NCBI GenBank assembly: GCA_004340125.1
Contig: SLUK01000001.1
Span: 124,001-188,000 of the forward strand
DNA: 64,000 nt
Direction of reading: 5' to 3'
Source: Harryflintia acetispora
GTDB lineage: Bacteria > Bacillota > Clostridia > Oscillospirales > Ruminococcaceae
A model generated the notes under the pieces. It was given only the letters and a program-made list of their open reading frames with translations, did not search any database and had not been told where the DNA came from. Position numbers and translations under genes: made by a program. Below, piece by piece: positions 32,522-42,300 of the stretch; position 1 is the first letter of the stretch; the number at the start of each line of letters is the position of its first letter.

Positions 32522-33367
32522 TTATCCAATCCGCGCGGGGGCCGGTTGTGGGTTTTGCCCACCTGCGCCGAAGAGCCGCAGAAAGTTTTCCCCGAGGATC
32601 AGCCGGTTTTGACCCTCGGAAAGCCCCAGCGCCAGAAAGCGCCGCAGCTCCTCGCGCGGGTCGAAGAGCGGATAGTCGCTGCCAAAGAGGAACCGCTCGT
32701 AGCCGAAGCGCTCAAAAAAGGCGATCACACGCTCCCGCGGCAGCGCGAAGAGGGCGGAGCTGGTGTCGAAGCAGAGCCCCTCGCTCGGACGCAGCATGAT
32801 GGATTCGTCCCAGCGCCGGTAGCCGCCCAGGTGGGCCGCGATGATGGGGCAGCGGGGAAACCGGTCCAGCACCCGCTGCAGCCGCGCAGGGGAAGAGTGG
32901 TCCAGCCGCTCGTCCCCGCAGTGGATCAGCACCGGGAAATGATGCCCGGTGCAGTACTCATAAAGCGGGTCGAGCCGGGGATCGTCCATATTGAACTTCT
33001 GGTAGTCGGGGTGGATCTTCACCCCATGCAGCCCATCCTTTTGGCACTGCGCCAGTATGGCGGGGATGTCCTTGCACCCGGCATGGATGGCGCAAAAGCC
33101 CCAAAAGCGCTCCCCCGCCGCCTTGCAGCTCTCGGTGAGGAAGCGGTTGAGCGCCGGCACCAGCCGCGGCTCATAGGCCGCCGAACAGACCAGTGAACGC
33201 TCGATCCCGAGCTCCTCCTGCAGCCGCAGCAGGTAGCCCACCGTGCCGGCCTCCCCGGGCTGGGCGATGCGGTCGTCCATCCGATAGAAGGTCGCGATCT
33301 GGCGCAGGGCTTTTTGCGCGATCTTGTCGGGGTAGATATGCGTATGTGCGTCGATGATCCGGTACAT
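32522..33367 (-). CDS. Amidohydrolase-family metal-dependent hydrolase
   Basis: The 281-residue TIM-barrel protein has IIDAHTHIYPDK at the start (metal-binding His-x-His), GVKIHPDYQKF, PVLIHCGDERLDHSSP, PIIAAHLGGYRRWDE and FLFGSDYPLFDPREELRRF, the final Asp being the usual catalytic metal ligand. It matches the amidohydrolase-2 (PF04909) group. Substrate unknown. The ATG at 33367 fits the usual position of the HxH motif; an upstream in-frame ATG is less likely. It stands alone. Confidence 0.88.
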   Translation of the reverse strand: MYRIIDAHTHIYPDKIAQKALRQIATFYRMDDRIAQPGEAGTVGYLLRLQEELGIERSLVCSAAYEPRLVPALNRFLTESCKAAGERFWGFCAIHAGCKDIPAILAQCQKDGLHGVKIHPDYQKFNMDDPRLDPLYEYCTGHHFPVLIHCGDERLDHSSPARLQRVLDRFPRCPIIAAHLGGYRRWDESIMLRPSEGLCFDTSSALFALPRERVIAFFERFGYERFLFGSDYPLFDPREELRRFLALGLSEGQNRLILGENFLRLFGAGGQNPQPAPARIG

Positions 33368-33435
33368 GCTCTCGTCTCTTTTCTCGGCCCTGTCCAAACA
33401 GGCGCAACAGTACTATTATACACATTTTATGGGCA

Positions 33436-33485
33436 ATTGCAAAACAAAACCGAGGTATACCCCGGTCCTGGGCGGGATATACCTC
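33436..33485 (-). terminator. Terminator of the YibE/F gene
   Basis: GAGGTATA (33452-33459) pairs with TATACCTC (33478-33485); the leftward strand then reads GGTTTTGTTTTG. The stem begins nine bases past the stop. Confidence 0.7.
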
Positions 33486-33494
33486 AGAAAAATC

Positions 33495-35024
33495 CTATTT
33501 TTTATGCCGCTTGGCGGGCTTTTCGCCCTTCCCTTCGTTTGGCCGCGCGCCGCCCTCCTGCATAGCCGCCTCCTGCGGCGCCTGCTCATGCGCACCATCC
33601 GACTGTCCGTCTCCGGCCGCGGCAGCCGCCGGCTCTTCCTCCCCTGCGGGCTCATTCGCTCCCTCATTCTGCGCTTGTGCGGCGCGGGGCTCCGGCGTAG
33701 CGGCCTTGGTCATCGCTTTTGCGGAGCGGTCCAGCCGCTCGGCGATCCTGCCGAAAATCTGATGTTCTCGCTCGATCAGGGCTTCCTTGACCCTGAACTC
33801 GCACAGCGAGCCGTCCTCCTTTTGGCGCACGCGCATAAGGAGCGCGGCGAAGAAGCTGGTCAGCGGCACGCACAGCAGCAGCCCGCACAGCCCCGCGAAG
33901 AGGCGCAGCAGCTCGGTGGAAACCCTTTCGTCGCTGATGATCCGCTCATAGGGCATGCCGCCCATGCGCAGCAGCAGGATGAACCCGGCCGCCCAGCCGA
34001 TCGAGGAGAAGGCGAGGGTGGTCACCACCGGGGAGATGGCGCCGCCTCCGGCGCGCATCCCGGCGCCGAACACGCTCTTAAAGTCGCGCGGCTGCCCTTC
34101 CCGCGGCTCGGCCCCCAGCGCGGCGGTGCGGCAGACCACCAGAATGGCCCCGACCGAGGAGAGCATGACCAGCGTGCAGAGCGCCCCGCCAAGGTCGATT
34201 GCCGCCCCACCGCTGTAGTAGCGGCGCAGCATATCGAGGCTTGCGATCCCCGACAGGCGCAGCAGCCAGTCGGTAAGGCCCACCAGCGCGCCCGCCGCAA
34301 GCAGCGCGCAAAGCGCGCCCAGGAGCGCAGCCAGGGTATGATATTTGATCCCATAGAGGATCCAGACACACAAAATCAGGATCAGCGCACAGCAAAGCGC
34401 CCCAGCCAGCAGCGGCTGCATACCGCCCAGCAACAGCGGCACCAGAACGAAGAGCACCGTACACAGCGAGAGCCCCACCGCAAAGACCAGCTTAAGCCCG
34501 GCTTTTCGCTTGCAGACCACGATCAACGCCGCCGCGGCCAGCACGCCCGCGATCAGCAGCACCGGCGTGCGGTAAAAGTCGCTGAAGCTCGCCCGGATCG
34601 CGCCCGCGTCGTCCCGGTAAAGGGTCAAAAAGACCCGGTCCTCCACCGCCACCGGACGCAGGAACCGGGCGGTCGTCGGGCCCATCGTTTGGGTGCAGAG
34701 CACACTGGTGCCGGCATACGGCCCACGCAGGAGCCTGGCCTCGAACACCCGGGTCTCTTCGCTCTTCTGCGGGAAGAGGTCGGCGGCGATCCCGTCGTCC
34801 TCCACGATCGAAACCACCTTCGCCAGGATCGGCTCGCTGAAGCCCTCATCGAGCCCATAGAGCTCCCCAAGGCCGGTGGGCGGGGCCTCATAGACCGCGT
34901 AGTCCCCAGGCGCCGCCATGTCCGGGGTGACGCTGTTTTCCTCCGGCGCCGCCTCGGCGCCGGCGCCGAGGGTGAGCGCAAGGGCGAGCGCAAGGCTAAA
35001 GAGCAGGGTACCGATGTGCTTCAT
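33495..35024 (-). CDS. YibE/F-family multi-pass membrane protein
   Basis: The 509-residue protein has a signal-like N-terminus, an extracytoplasmic stretch of ~110 residues, then seven to eight membrane helices (about residues 135-400) with DFKSVFGAGMRAGGGAISPVVTTLAFSSIGW and LSSVGAILVV characteristic of YibE/F. The last 75 residues form an Ala/Glu/Pro-rich tail ending in basic residues. The ATG is placed where GGAGG stands five bases upstream. The family has no firm function. It has its own promoter and terminator. Confidence 0.87.
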   Translation of the reverse strand: MKHIGTLLFSLALALALTLGAGAEAAPEENSVTPDMAAPGDYAVYEAPPTGLGELYGLDEGFSEPILAKVVSIVEDDGIAADLFPQKSEETRVFEARLLRGPYAGTSVLCTQTMGPTTARFLRPVAVEDRVFLTLYRDDAGAIRASFSDFYRTPVLLIAGVLAAAALIVVCKRKAGLKLVFAVGLSLCTVLFVLVPLLLGGMQPLLAGALCCALILILCVWILYGIKYHTLAALLGALCALLAAGALVGLTDWLLRLSGIASLDMLRRYYSGGAAIDLGGALCTLVMLSSVGAILVVCRTAALGAEPREGQPRDFKSVFGAGMRAGGGAISPVVTTLAFSSIGWAAGFILLLRMGGMPYERIISDERVSTELLRLFAGLCGLLLCVPLTSFFAALLMRVRQKEDGSLCEFRVKEALIEREHQIFGRIAERLDRSAKAMTKAATPEPRAAQAQNEGANEPAGEEEPAAAAAGDGQSDGAHEQAPQEAAMQEGGARPNEGKGEKPAKRHKK

Positions 35025-35133
35025 GCAAACCTCCATTTCTCACCGGGCGCAGGCCGGCGATCACAAAGCAAGCCCGCAGCGCGGCGTATTTTTCCCGCTT
35101 CGGGCCCGGGCTAGCGCCCGGTCAATACCTATT

Positions 35134-35162
35134 ATTATAGGTGCGTTTCCCACAATAGTCAA
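35134..35162 (-). promoter_or_regulatory. Promoter of the YibE/F gene
   Basis: Leftward TTGACT (35157-35162), 17 bases, TATAAT (35134-35139). Confidence 0.75.
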
Positions 35163-35207
35163 CAAAAGCCCGCAAATTCCCCCTCCCGCAAACCCGCACA
35201 GCGTCAA

Positions 35208-35241
35208 GGGCCGCGGTGGGATAAGATTCCCACCGCGGCCC
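35208..35241 (-). terminator. Stem-loop downstream of ypeB
   Basis: A 13-14-bp stem (GGGCCGCGGTGGG with CCCACCGCGGCCC) lies 20 bases past the stop of the leftward ypeB gene. The following T run is poor, so termination may be incomplete. Confidence 0.55.
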
Positions 35242-35261
35242 CTAATCTTCTCGCGGCCCCG

Positions 35262-36638
35262 CTATTTGGTCAGGGTGCCGGTATCGCTTTTGATCAGCTT
35301 GAGGATCTGTTCCTCGGCGCCGGTGTCGGCATTGACGTAGACGAGCATCTCGTCCCCACCGCTCCCGGTGCCGTAAAACTCGTAGGCCAGCACCTCATGG
35401 AGCCCCGAGGTGGGGATCAGCGCCAGCTTGTTCTGGCGCACGGTGAGGTTCTGGCTGACCGACTTCTGCGCCTCCTCGGCGCTGAGCTTCGGGGTTCCCA
35501 GTTCCCGCTCGCGGTGGTTGGTGATATAGCCGCGCGCGTCGAAGGAGACCACCGAGCCGTCGTCCAGCGCCACCCCCACCTTGACGAGGTCGGTGTAGCA
35601 GGTCACGCCGTCTTGGTAATAGGCAAAATTGATGGTCATGATGTTGTTGGACTTCTCATAATAGGTCTTGCGAAGTGACTTCAGCCCCAGCTTGTCGAGG
35701 TAGGCCGCCGCGCTTTGCAGGGCCTTATCGTCTTCGATCTTCACTTCCCCTGGGATCCGCCCGTCCACCATATAGTTGAGCAGCCCGCCGTTCTTGGTGA
35801 CCGAGACCGACTTCTGGCCCGACTGGAAGTTGTAGCAGGGCATCTTGGAAGCCTCGTCCGCCATGTCCTCCAGCGTATCTGCCGCGACCCCGGCCGCCTT
35901 GGCCGCCAGGGAGCGGGCCTGCTCGCGGGTGACCATCGCCTTATGCTTTGTCAGCTCGGGCTCCCGCTCGAGGATATGGTCGGAGAAAGGCCCGTCGTAG
36001 ATCAGCTTCGGGTACCCGGAAAACTCGTCGGACATCTCCTTAAAGCCGGCGGTCTCCACCTGCGCCGCCGGATCGTCCTCGCCCTCGGCGGGCTGATCCG
36101 CCCCGTTGCCCACCTGCTGCGCCTCGGCCTGGATCTGCTCGAGCGTCAGCTGGCCCTGGCGCAGCTGCCGCTCGATCCCGGCGAGCTGGTCATTCAGCGT
36201 GTAGGCGTAGTCCCGCAGCTTTTTGAAATTTTCCTTTTCCTCATCGGTGATCTGCTGGTTCTGCTGCACCTTGCGGGTCAGGGCCATCGAGTAGTCCCCC
36301 ACCTGGGCGAGGAACTTGTAGGTGTTGCCCAGCTCAAACTGCGAGACCGGCAGCGAGGAGAGGGAGGCCTTGGCCGCGCTGGAATCCTTCCACAGCGTGG
36401 CGGAAAGTCCCGTCATCTGCGCCGGGGTCCCGGCATACATCCCCTTGTCTAAAGAGACCGAAATGTTCGATACGAAGTCTGCCGCGTCCTGCAGGGAACG
36501 CATATAGGTGTATTCCAACTGGCGGCGGTAGAGGTCGCGCTCGTAGCTGGCGTTGGCCGCAAAGGCGACCAGAACCACCGCGGCCGCCGAAATAAACGAC
36601 GCCAGCCGCACACTGTTTCTTTTGGAAAGCTCGCTCAT
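35262..36638 (-). CDS. ypeB: Spore germination protein YpeB
   Basis: The 458-residue protein matches YpeB, which in Bacillus localises and stabilises the cortex-lytic enzyme SleB in the spore. It has an N-terminal membrane anchor (residues 10-28), a helical domain, and three PepSY-like repeats in the C-terminal half (for example REQARSLAAKAAGV and SAEEAQKSVSQNLTV). An Ala/Glu/Gln-rich insert lies around residues 180-220. The ATG follows AAAGGACGG. No sleB gene is adjacent or elsewhere in the window, unlike the usual sleB-ypeB pair. It marks the organism as a spore former. Confidence 0.93.
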   Translation of the reverse strand: MSELSKRNSVRLASFISAAAVVLVAFAANASYERDLYRRQLEYTYMRSLQDAADFVSNISVSLDKGMYAGTPAQMTGLSATLWKDSSAAKASLSSLPVSQFELGNTYKFLAQVGDYSMALTRKVQQNQQITDEEKENFKKLRDYAYTLNDQLAGIERQLRQGQLTLEQIQAEAQQVGNGADQPAEGEDDPAAQVETAGFKEMSDEFSGYPKLIYDGPFSDHILEREPELTKHKAMVTREQARSLAAKAAGVAADTLEDMADEASKMPCYNFQSGQKSVSVTKNGGLLNYMVDGRIPGEVKIEDDKALQSAAAYLDKLGLKSLRKTYYEKSNNIMTINFAYYQDGVTCYTDLVKVGVALDDGSVVSFDARGYITNHRERELGTPKLSAEEAQKSVSQNLTVRQNKLALIPTSGLHEVLAYEFYGTGSGGDEMLVYVNADTGAEEQILKLIKSDTGTLTK

Positions 36639-36750
36639 AAAGGTCCGTCCTTTCAACCAATGTCCCACCGGCCGTATGAGCCGGTTCATCTGGATGTGGT
36701 TAGGATTCCCCCCAAAAACAAAATTTATGTAAATATTATCGGGTCGAGGT

Positions 36751-36779
36751 TTGAAAAATCCACCGGGATGCGGTATAAT
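36751..36779 (+). promoter_or_regulatory. Promoter of the cysteine desulfurase-thiI run
   Basis: TTGAAA (36751-36756), 17 bases, TATAAT (36774-36779). Confidence 0.8.
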
Positions 36780-36824
36780 AAGCACGATTATAATAGGATA
36801 GTATAGCATAAATTAACTAAAAGT

Positions 36825-36842
36825 AATTTTAATATTAAAATT
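36825..36842. promoter_or_regulatory. 18-bp perfect AT palindrome in the leader of the desulfurase gene
   Basis: AATTTTAATATTAAAATT is its own reverse complement and lies between the promoter and the ribosome binding site. It could be an operator; its base composition also allows chance. Confidence 0.4.
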
Positions 36843-36874
36843 GCCTTTCTGTAATATCAAAGGAGTTGTTCGCC

Positions 36875-38044
36875 ATGCAGCCCTCCCGCGCGGCCCCAAA
36901 AGAGGCGGCCCGCACCATCTATCTGGACAACGCCGCGACCACTTGCACCGATGGGCGGGTCGCAAGCCTGATCCATGAAATGCTCTGCGAGGAATACGGC
37001 AACCCTTCCTCGCTGCACAATATGGGCCTGCGCGCCGAGCGGCGGGTGGCGGCGGCGCGGCGGCAGGTTGCCTCCCTCGCCGGCTGCAGGGAGGAGGAGG
37101 TCTATTTCACCTCCGGCGCGACCGAGGCGAACAACCTCGCCCTGATCGGCGCCGCGCGCGCCAAGGCGCGGCGGGGGCGTCGGATCGTCACCTCACAAAT
37201 TGAGCACGCCTCGGTCCTCTCTGCGCTGGACTCGCTCGCCGCCGACGGCTTTGATATCGTCAAAATACCGCCCCGTTCCGACGGCACGGTGGACCCCGAG
37301 GCCTTCGCCGAAGCGGTGGACGAAGGGACCGTGCTCGCATCCTGCATGCTGGTCAACAACGAGACCGGGGCGCTGTGCGACGTTGCGGACATCGCGGGCC
37401 GCTGCAAGGCCAAAAACCCCCAGCTGCTCTTCCACTGCGACGGGGTGCAGGCGCTGGGCAAGGTACCCTTTTCCTTTAAGAAGCTGCCGGTGGATTTGAT
37501 GAGCTTCAGCGGCCACAAGCTCTTCGCTCCCAAGGGAATCGGGGCGCTGGTGGTAAAGAAGGGGGTGCGCCTGCTGCCCCTGCTTTACGGCGGCAAGCAG
37601 CAGGGCGGCCTTCGCCCGGGGACTGAGAACACCGCCTATATCGCCGGGATGGGGCTGGCCTGCGAGCTGGCGCGGCAGGAATTTTCCGCCCGCCTGGCGC
37701 AGATGGAACGCCTGCATGATCATTTGCTGAAAAAAATCGCGGAAACCCCGCAGCTTTGCAGCAATTCCCCCTTAAAATGCGCACCTAATATTGTAAACCT
37801 CTCGGTGCCGGGAATCCGCAGCGAGACCATGCTCCATTTTTTGGAGGGGCGCGGAATCTACGTTTCGAGCGCCTCGGCCTGCACCAAGGGGGCCAAAAGC
37901 CATGTGCTCGCCGCCATGGGGCTGCCCGACCGCCTCGTCGACAGCGCGCTGCGCCTGAGCTTTTCTCCCGACATCACCGAGGAGGACCTCGACTTGACCA
38001 TTGCCGCCCTCTGCGAGGGGGCAAGCTCCCTGGCGCGGGCCTGA
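36875..38044 (+). CDS. Cysteine desulfurase (IscS/NifS family)
   Basis: This 389-residue PLP enzyme takes sulfur from cysteine as a persulfide. PLP Lys is K215 in SFSGHKLFAPKG, and the catalytic Cys is C336 in VSSASACTKG. The N-terminal YLDNAATT and SGATEANNLAL motifs are intact. ATG follows AAAGGAG. The next gene is thiI, 45 bases on, so the main role is probably to supply sulfur for 4-thiouridine in tRNA, as for NifZ-ThiI pairs in Bacillus. General cluster assembly cannot be excluded. Confidence 0.95.
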   Translation: MQPSRAAPKEAARTIYLDNAATTCTDGRVASLIHEMLCEEYGNPSSLHNMGLRAERRVAAARRQVASLAGCREEEVYFTSGATEANNLALIGAARAKARRGRRIVTSQIEHASVLSALDSLAADGFDIVKIPPRSDGTVDPEAFAEAVDEGTVLASCMLVNNETGALCDVADIAGRCKAKNPQLLFHCDGVQALGKVPFSFKKLPVDLMSFSGHKLFAPKGIGALVVKKGVRLLPLLYGGKQQGGLRPGTENTAYIAGMGLACELARQEFSARLAQMERLHDHLLKKIAETPQLCSNSPLKCAPNIVNLSVPGIRSETMLHFLEGRGIYVSSASACTKGAKSHVLAAMGLPDRLVDSALRLSFSPDITEEDLDLTIAALCEGASSLARA

Positions 38045-38089
38045 CGGCGCCAGTCGATTTATGAAATCAACCGGGCAGGAGGAACCCCT

Positions 38090-39265
38090 TTGAAAGAAAT
38101 ATTGCTGCTCAAGGAGGGCGAGATCGCCCTCAAGGGACAGAACCGGTCCTCGTTCGAGGACCTGCTGATCAAAAACGCCAAGCGGCGGCTGCGCGCGCTC
38201 GGGCCCTTTTCCTATTTCAAGGCCCAGTCCACCATCTACGTCACCCCCGAGGACGACGGGATCGACATGGACGAGGCCTTCGAGGTAGCGGGCAGGGTGT
38301 TCGGCGTGGCGGCCTACTGCCGCGCCTGCGTCGTCGAAAAGGACTACGGAGCCATCTGCGAAGCGGCGCGGGAGTATCTGGCCCCCGCCCTGCGCGCGGT
38401 CAAGACCTTCAAGGTCGAGGCCAAGCGCTCGGACAAAAGCTTCCCCATGCGCTCGCCTGAAATCTGCCGGGAGCTGGGCGGCTTTCTGCTGGAGAGCTTC
38501 CCGCATCTTCGGGTGGATGTGCAGAACCCCGACGTGGTGGTGATCGCGGAAATCCGCGAGCGGGGGGCCTACCTGCACGCCGGACAGCTGCCGGGGGCGG
38601 GAGGGATCCCGGTCGGGAGCTCGGGGCGTGCCGGGCTGCTCATCTCGGGCGGGATCGATTCCCCGGTCGCTGGCTACATGATGGCCAAGCGGGGCTTGGA
38701 GCTTTCGGCCATCCACTTTGAAAGCCCGCCCTACACCAGCGAGCGGGCCCGGGAAAAGGTGATGGCCCTGCTGCAAAAGCTGGTGCCCTACTGCGGGCGG
38801 ATCAAGTGCTATGTGGTGCCCTTCACCAAAATCCAGGAGGAGATCCGCAAAAACTGCCCCGAGGACCTGTTCACCATCATCATGCGCCGGTATATGATGC
38901 GCCTGTCCGACCGGATCGCCAAGGAGGGCGGCCTCTCGGCCCTGGTCACCGGCGAGAGCCTGGGGCAGGTGGCCAGCCAGACCATGCTCGCCATGGCCTG
39001 CACCGGCGCCGTGACCGACCTGCCCATCTTCCGGCCGGTCATCGGGATGGACAAAAACGAGATCGTCGCCATCGCCCGCAAAATCGACACCTTCGAGACC
39101 TCGATTTTGCCGTACGAGGACTGCTGCACCGTCTTCACCCCGCGGCATCCGCGCACGAGGCCGAAGCTGGAGATGGTCGAGCAGGCCGAGCAGGCGCTGC
39201 AGGGCGGGGCGCTCGTCGAGGAGGCCTTCGCCGCCACCGAAACGGTCTGGATACGGGAACTATAA
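38090..39265 (+). CDS. thiI: tRNA 4-thiouridine synthase
   Basis: The 391-residue enzyme adenylates U8 of tRNA and replaces its oxygen with sulfur. Domain order is N-terminal ferredoxin-like, THUMP (about residues 60-165) and PP-loop ATPase with LLISGGIDSPVAGYM near residue 183. The later TGESLGQVASQT and ILPYEDCCTVFTPRHP segments are conserved. It lacks the C-terminal rhodanese domain of the E. coli enzyme, as in other Firmicutes. The start is TTG with CAGGAGG nearby. Confidence 0.95.
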   Translation: MKEILLLKEGEIALKGQNRSSFEDLLIKNAKRRLRALGPFSYFKAQSTIYVTPEDDGIDMDEAFEVAGRVFGVAAYCRACVVEKDYGAICEAAREYLAPALRAVKTFKVEAKRSDKSFPMRSPEICRELGGFLLESFPHLRVDVQNPDVVVIAEIRERGAYLHAGQLPGAGGIPVGSSGRAGLLISGGIDSPVAGYMMAKRGLELSAIHFESPPYTSERAREKVMALLQKLVPYCGRIKCYVVPFTKIQEEIRKNCPEDLFTIIMRRYMMRLSDRIAKEGGLSALVTGESLGQVASQTMLAMACTGAVTDLPIFRPVIGMDKNEIVAIARKIDTFETSILPYEDCCTVFTPRHPRTRPKLEMVEQAEQALQGGALVEEAFAATETVWIREL

Positions 39266-39341
39266 GACACCATGGCACAGACAGATAGATAAAAAAGTTT
39301 AAGGGAAGTTACTCCACATTCACGAGGAGGTGCATGGCGCA

Positions 39342-42300
39342 ATGATCGCTGAAATTATCGGTGTGGGCACAGGCCCCATGCTGCGCGACATCGTCAACGC
39401 GGATTCGCAGATGCTGTCCCGGGAGCTCTCGCTGCTCGGGATCGAGGTGCGTTATCAAAGCGCGGTTGGCGCGAGCAAGCAGGGGCTGCAGCAGGCGATG
39501 GCCGAGGCGCTGCGGCGCAGCGACGTGATCATCACGACCGGCGGGCTCGGTATGGAGCCCACCGATTTTACCAAGAAAACCATCTGTAAGGGGCTGGGGA
39601 TCCCGCTCGAGCTGCACCCGGAATCCTTCGCGCGGGTGCGCGCCTACTACGAGGCGGCGGGGTGTCCCATGCCGCCCGAGGCGCAGGAGCAGGCCAATCT
39701 GCCCCAGGGGAGCGTTGTCTTCCCCAACAACACCGGCCTGGCGCCAGGGTGCGCCATCTCGGCGGGGGACCAGTGTATCATCATGCTGCCCGGACCTCCG
39801 GACGAGATCGTCCCGATGTTTCTCGACTACGTCTACGCCTATCTCGCGGGCTTCACCCAGGCGGTGGTGGTCAGCCGCACGGCGCGCATCTTCGGGCTGC
39901 CCGACCACCAGGTGGAGCAGATGCTCGGCGACCTGATGGGCAGCCGCAATCCCGTGGCGGTGGTTTACCAGTGCTGCGGCGAGGTGCTGGTGCACGTTTC
40001 GGCGCGGGCCAATACCAAGGCCCAGGCGGCCAACATGTGCACCCCGCTGCTCAAGGAGGTCGTGAACCGTCTGGGCGACTATGTCTACGGGATCGACATC
40101 TCCTCTCTGCAGCAGGCGGTCGTCACCCACTTAAAGCAGAAGGGGCTTCACATTGCGGTGGCCGAGGCCTGCTCGGGCACGCCGCTGACCCAGAAGCTGA
40201 ATATGGTGCCGGGTGCCGGCGCGGTCTTCGAGTTCGGCGTTTCGGCCTATGCCAACCGGGTCAAGCACGAGGTGCTTAAAGTCCCGGAAAAGCTGATCAA
40301 GAAGTTCGGCGCGGTCAGCGACCAGGTGGCGGTACATATGGCCTGCGGCGCGATGGACGCGGGCAGCGCCGACATCGGCGTGGCGGTCACCGGGGTGATG
40401 GGCCCGCAGGCCGATGGGGAGCGCCCGGTCGGGCTCGTCTACATCGCGGTCTGCAACAAGGACAGCGTGGTAGTGCGCAAGCTGAGCCTTTCGCCTGAGC
40501 GCAGCCCGGCCGAGCTGCAGGAGCAGGCGGCCATGCACGCGCTCAACCTGGTGCGCCTGATCCTCGACTACGACCCCGAGCCCTATCCCGGGGCGGTCCC
40601 GCTGGGCGCGGCGCTCAAGGGCAAGGCCGAGCTCTGCGACGAGGCGGCAGGAGCCGCCGCGGCCGTCATCCCCGAGGCGGGGCGGCGCGCCAAGGGCGCC
40701 AGAAAGGCGGCAGGACCGGGACGGCGCCGCTGGTACCATGTCATCCTCCCCTGCAAGGGGGACGGCGCCTTCGACGTGATCCGCAAGCTGCTCGTGATCG
40801 TCTTTTTGGGAGTGTTCGTGGGCTCGAGCATCTATATCGGCAGCTACTACTACGAGCGCTTTGCCACCAAGAGCCTCTACCAGTCCCTGGCCGACCTGAT
40901 CGACAGCGGCAAGGACCCCGGCGACGTGGACGGCTATCCCGAGGAGTACCAGCCGAAATTCGCCGCCTACTGGGAGCAGAACCGCGATTTTAAAGGATGG
41001 CTTTCGATCGACGGCACCCAGGTCAACTACCCGGTGGTCCAGGCCGCCGACAACGACTATTACCTGCGCCGCGACTTCGAGCGCAAGGACAACCAGCACG
41101 GCGTGCCCTTCCTCGACTATGAGGTCGAGCTCGATCCGCAGAGCGACAACGCGATCATCTACGGCCACAACATGAAGGACGGCCAGATGTTCGGCGAGCT
41201 GCTGGGCTATAAGGATGTGGAGTACCTCAAGGAGCATCCCATCATCCACTTCGACAACGTTTACGAAAACGCCGATTATAAGGTGGCGGCGGTCTTCCTG
41301 GCCAGCACCGAGCAGGACCACGGGCCGAAATTCCGCTATGAGCAGTTCGTCAACGCGGCGAGCGACGAGGAATTCATGGACTTCGTCGACCAGATCCAAA
41401 TGCGCTCGATGATCAACACCGGGGTGGATATTGAAGAGGGCGACAAGCTCTTGACCCTTTCCACCTGTTCCTACGAATTCTGGGAGGCCCGCTTCGTGGT
41501 GGTCGGACGCAAGGTGCGCGACGACGAGGACAGCGAGGTGGACACCTCCAAGATCGAGGTCAATCCCGAGCCGTTGATGCCCGACGTGTACTACGAAGTC
41601 ACCAAGAGCCAGAAGCCCGCCAAATATGAGGGGATGGGCGCCTGGGCTCCCTCGAACAGCAAATCCCGCACCACCCCCACCAGCGGCGGGGTGATCAGCG
41701 GCACCGAGGGCGGCGCGGCCGGGCCCGCCGGGCCGGTGGCCGCGCAGGACCCGAGCTCCTCGTCCAAGGATGAGGAGGAGGAATCCAGCTCCTCCAAGGA
41801 GGAGTCGAGTTCCTCCAAGGAAGAGAGCTCCTCCTCGGCCGCCAGCAGCTCCTCCAAGGCAGAAAGCTCCTCCTCGGCGGTGAGCAGTTCCTCCAAGGCA
41901 CAGAGCTCCTCCTCGGCGGTGAGCAGCTCCTCCAAGGCCAGCAGTTCGTCCAAGGCACAGAGTTCCTCGACCCCCGACCTTAAGCTCAGCAATTCGTCCT
42001 CCTCCAAGGATGATGAGGACGAATCCAGCAGCAGCGGCGTGACCCCGCGTCTCAACGTGAAGGGCACCAGCGCCGGCAAGAGCTCGTCGTCGGAGGATGA
42101 GGACGACGAGGACGAGGACAACTGGTGGGACGACAACGAGGATGATGAGGATGACGATGAAGACAAGTGGTGGGACGATTTCGACGTCTACACCTACGAT
42201 GCGGACGACGACATCACCGTGCAGGTGAACGGCAAGGACTACAAGGCCCCGGCCGAAGAGGTGATCGGGCGGATCGTCCTGGCCGAGATGGGCAAGAGCT

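Noticed and set aside
41754..42070. Repetitive Ser/Lys/Glu-coding stretch considered as a CRISPR or minisatellite
   Set aside because: It is an irregular codon repeat within an open frame that encodes a low-complexity linker; there are no fixed-length repeats and spacers.
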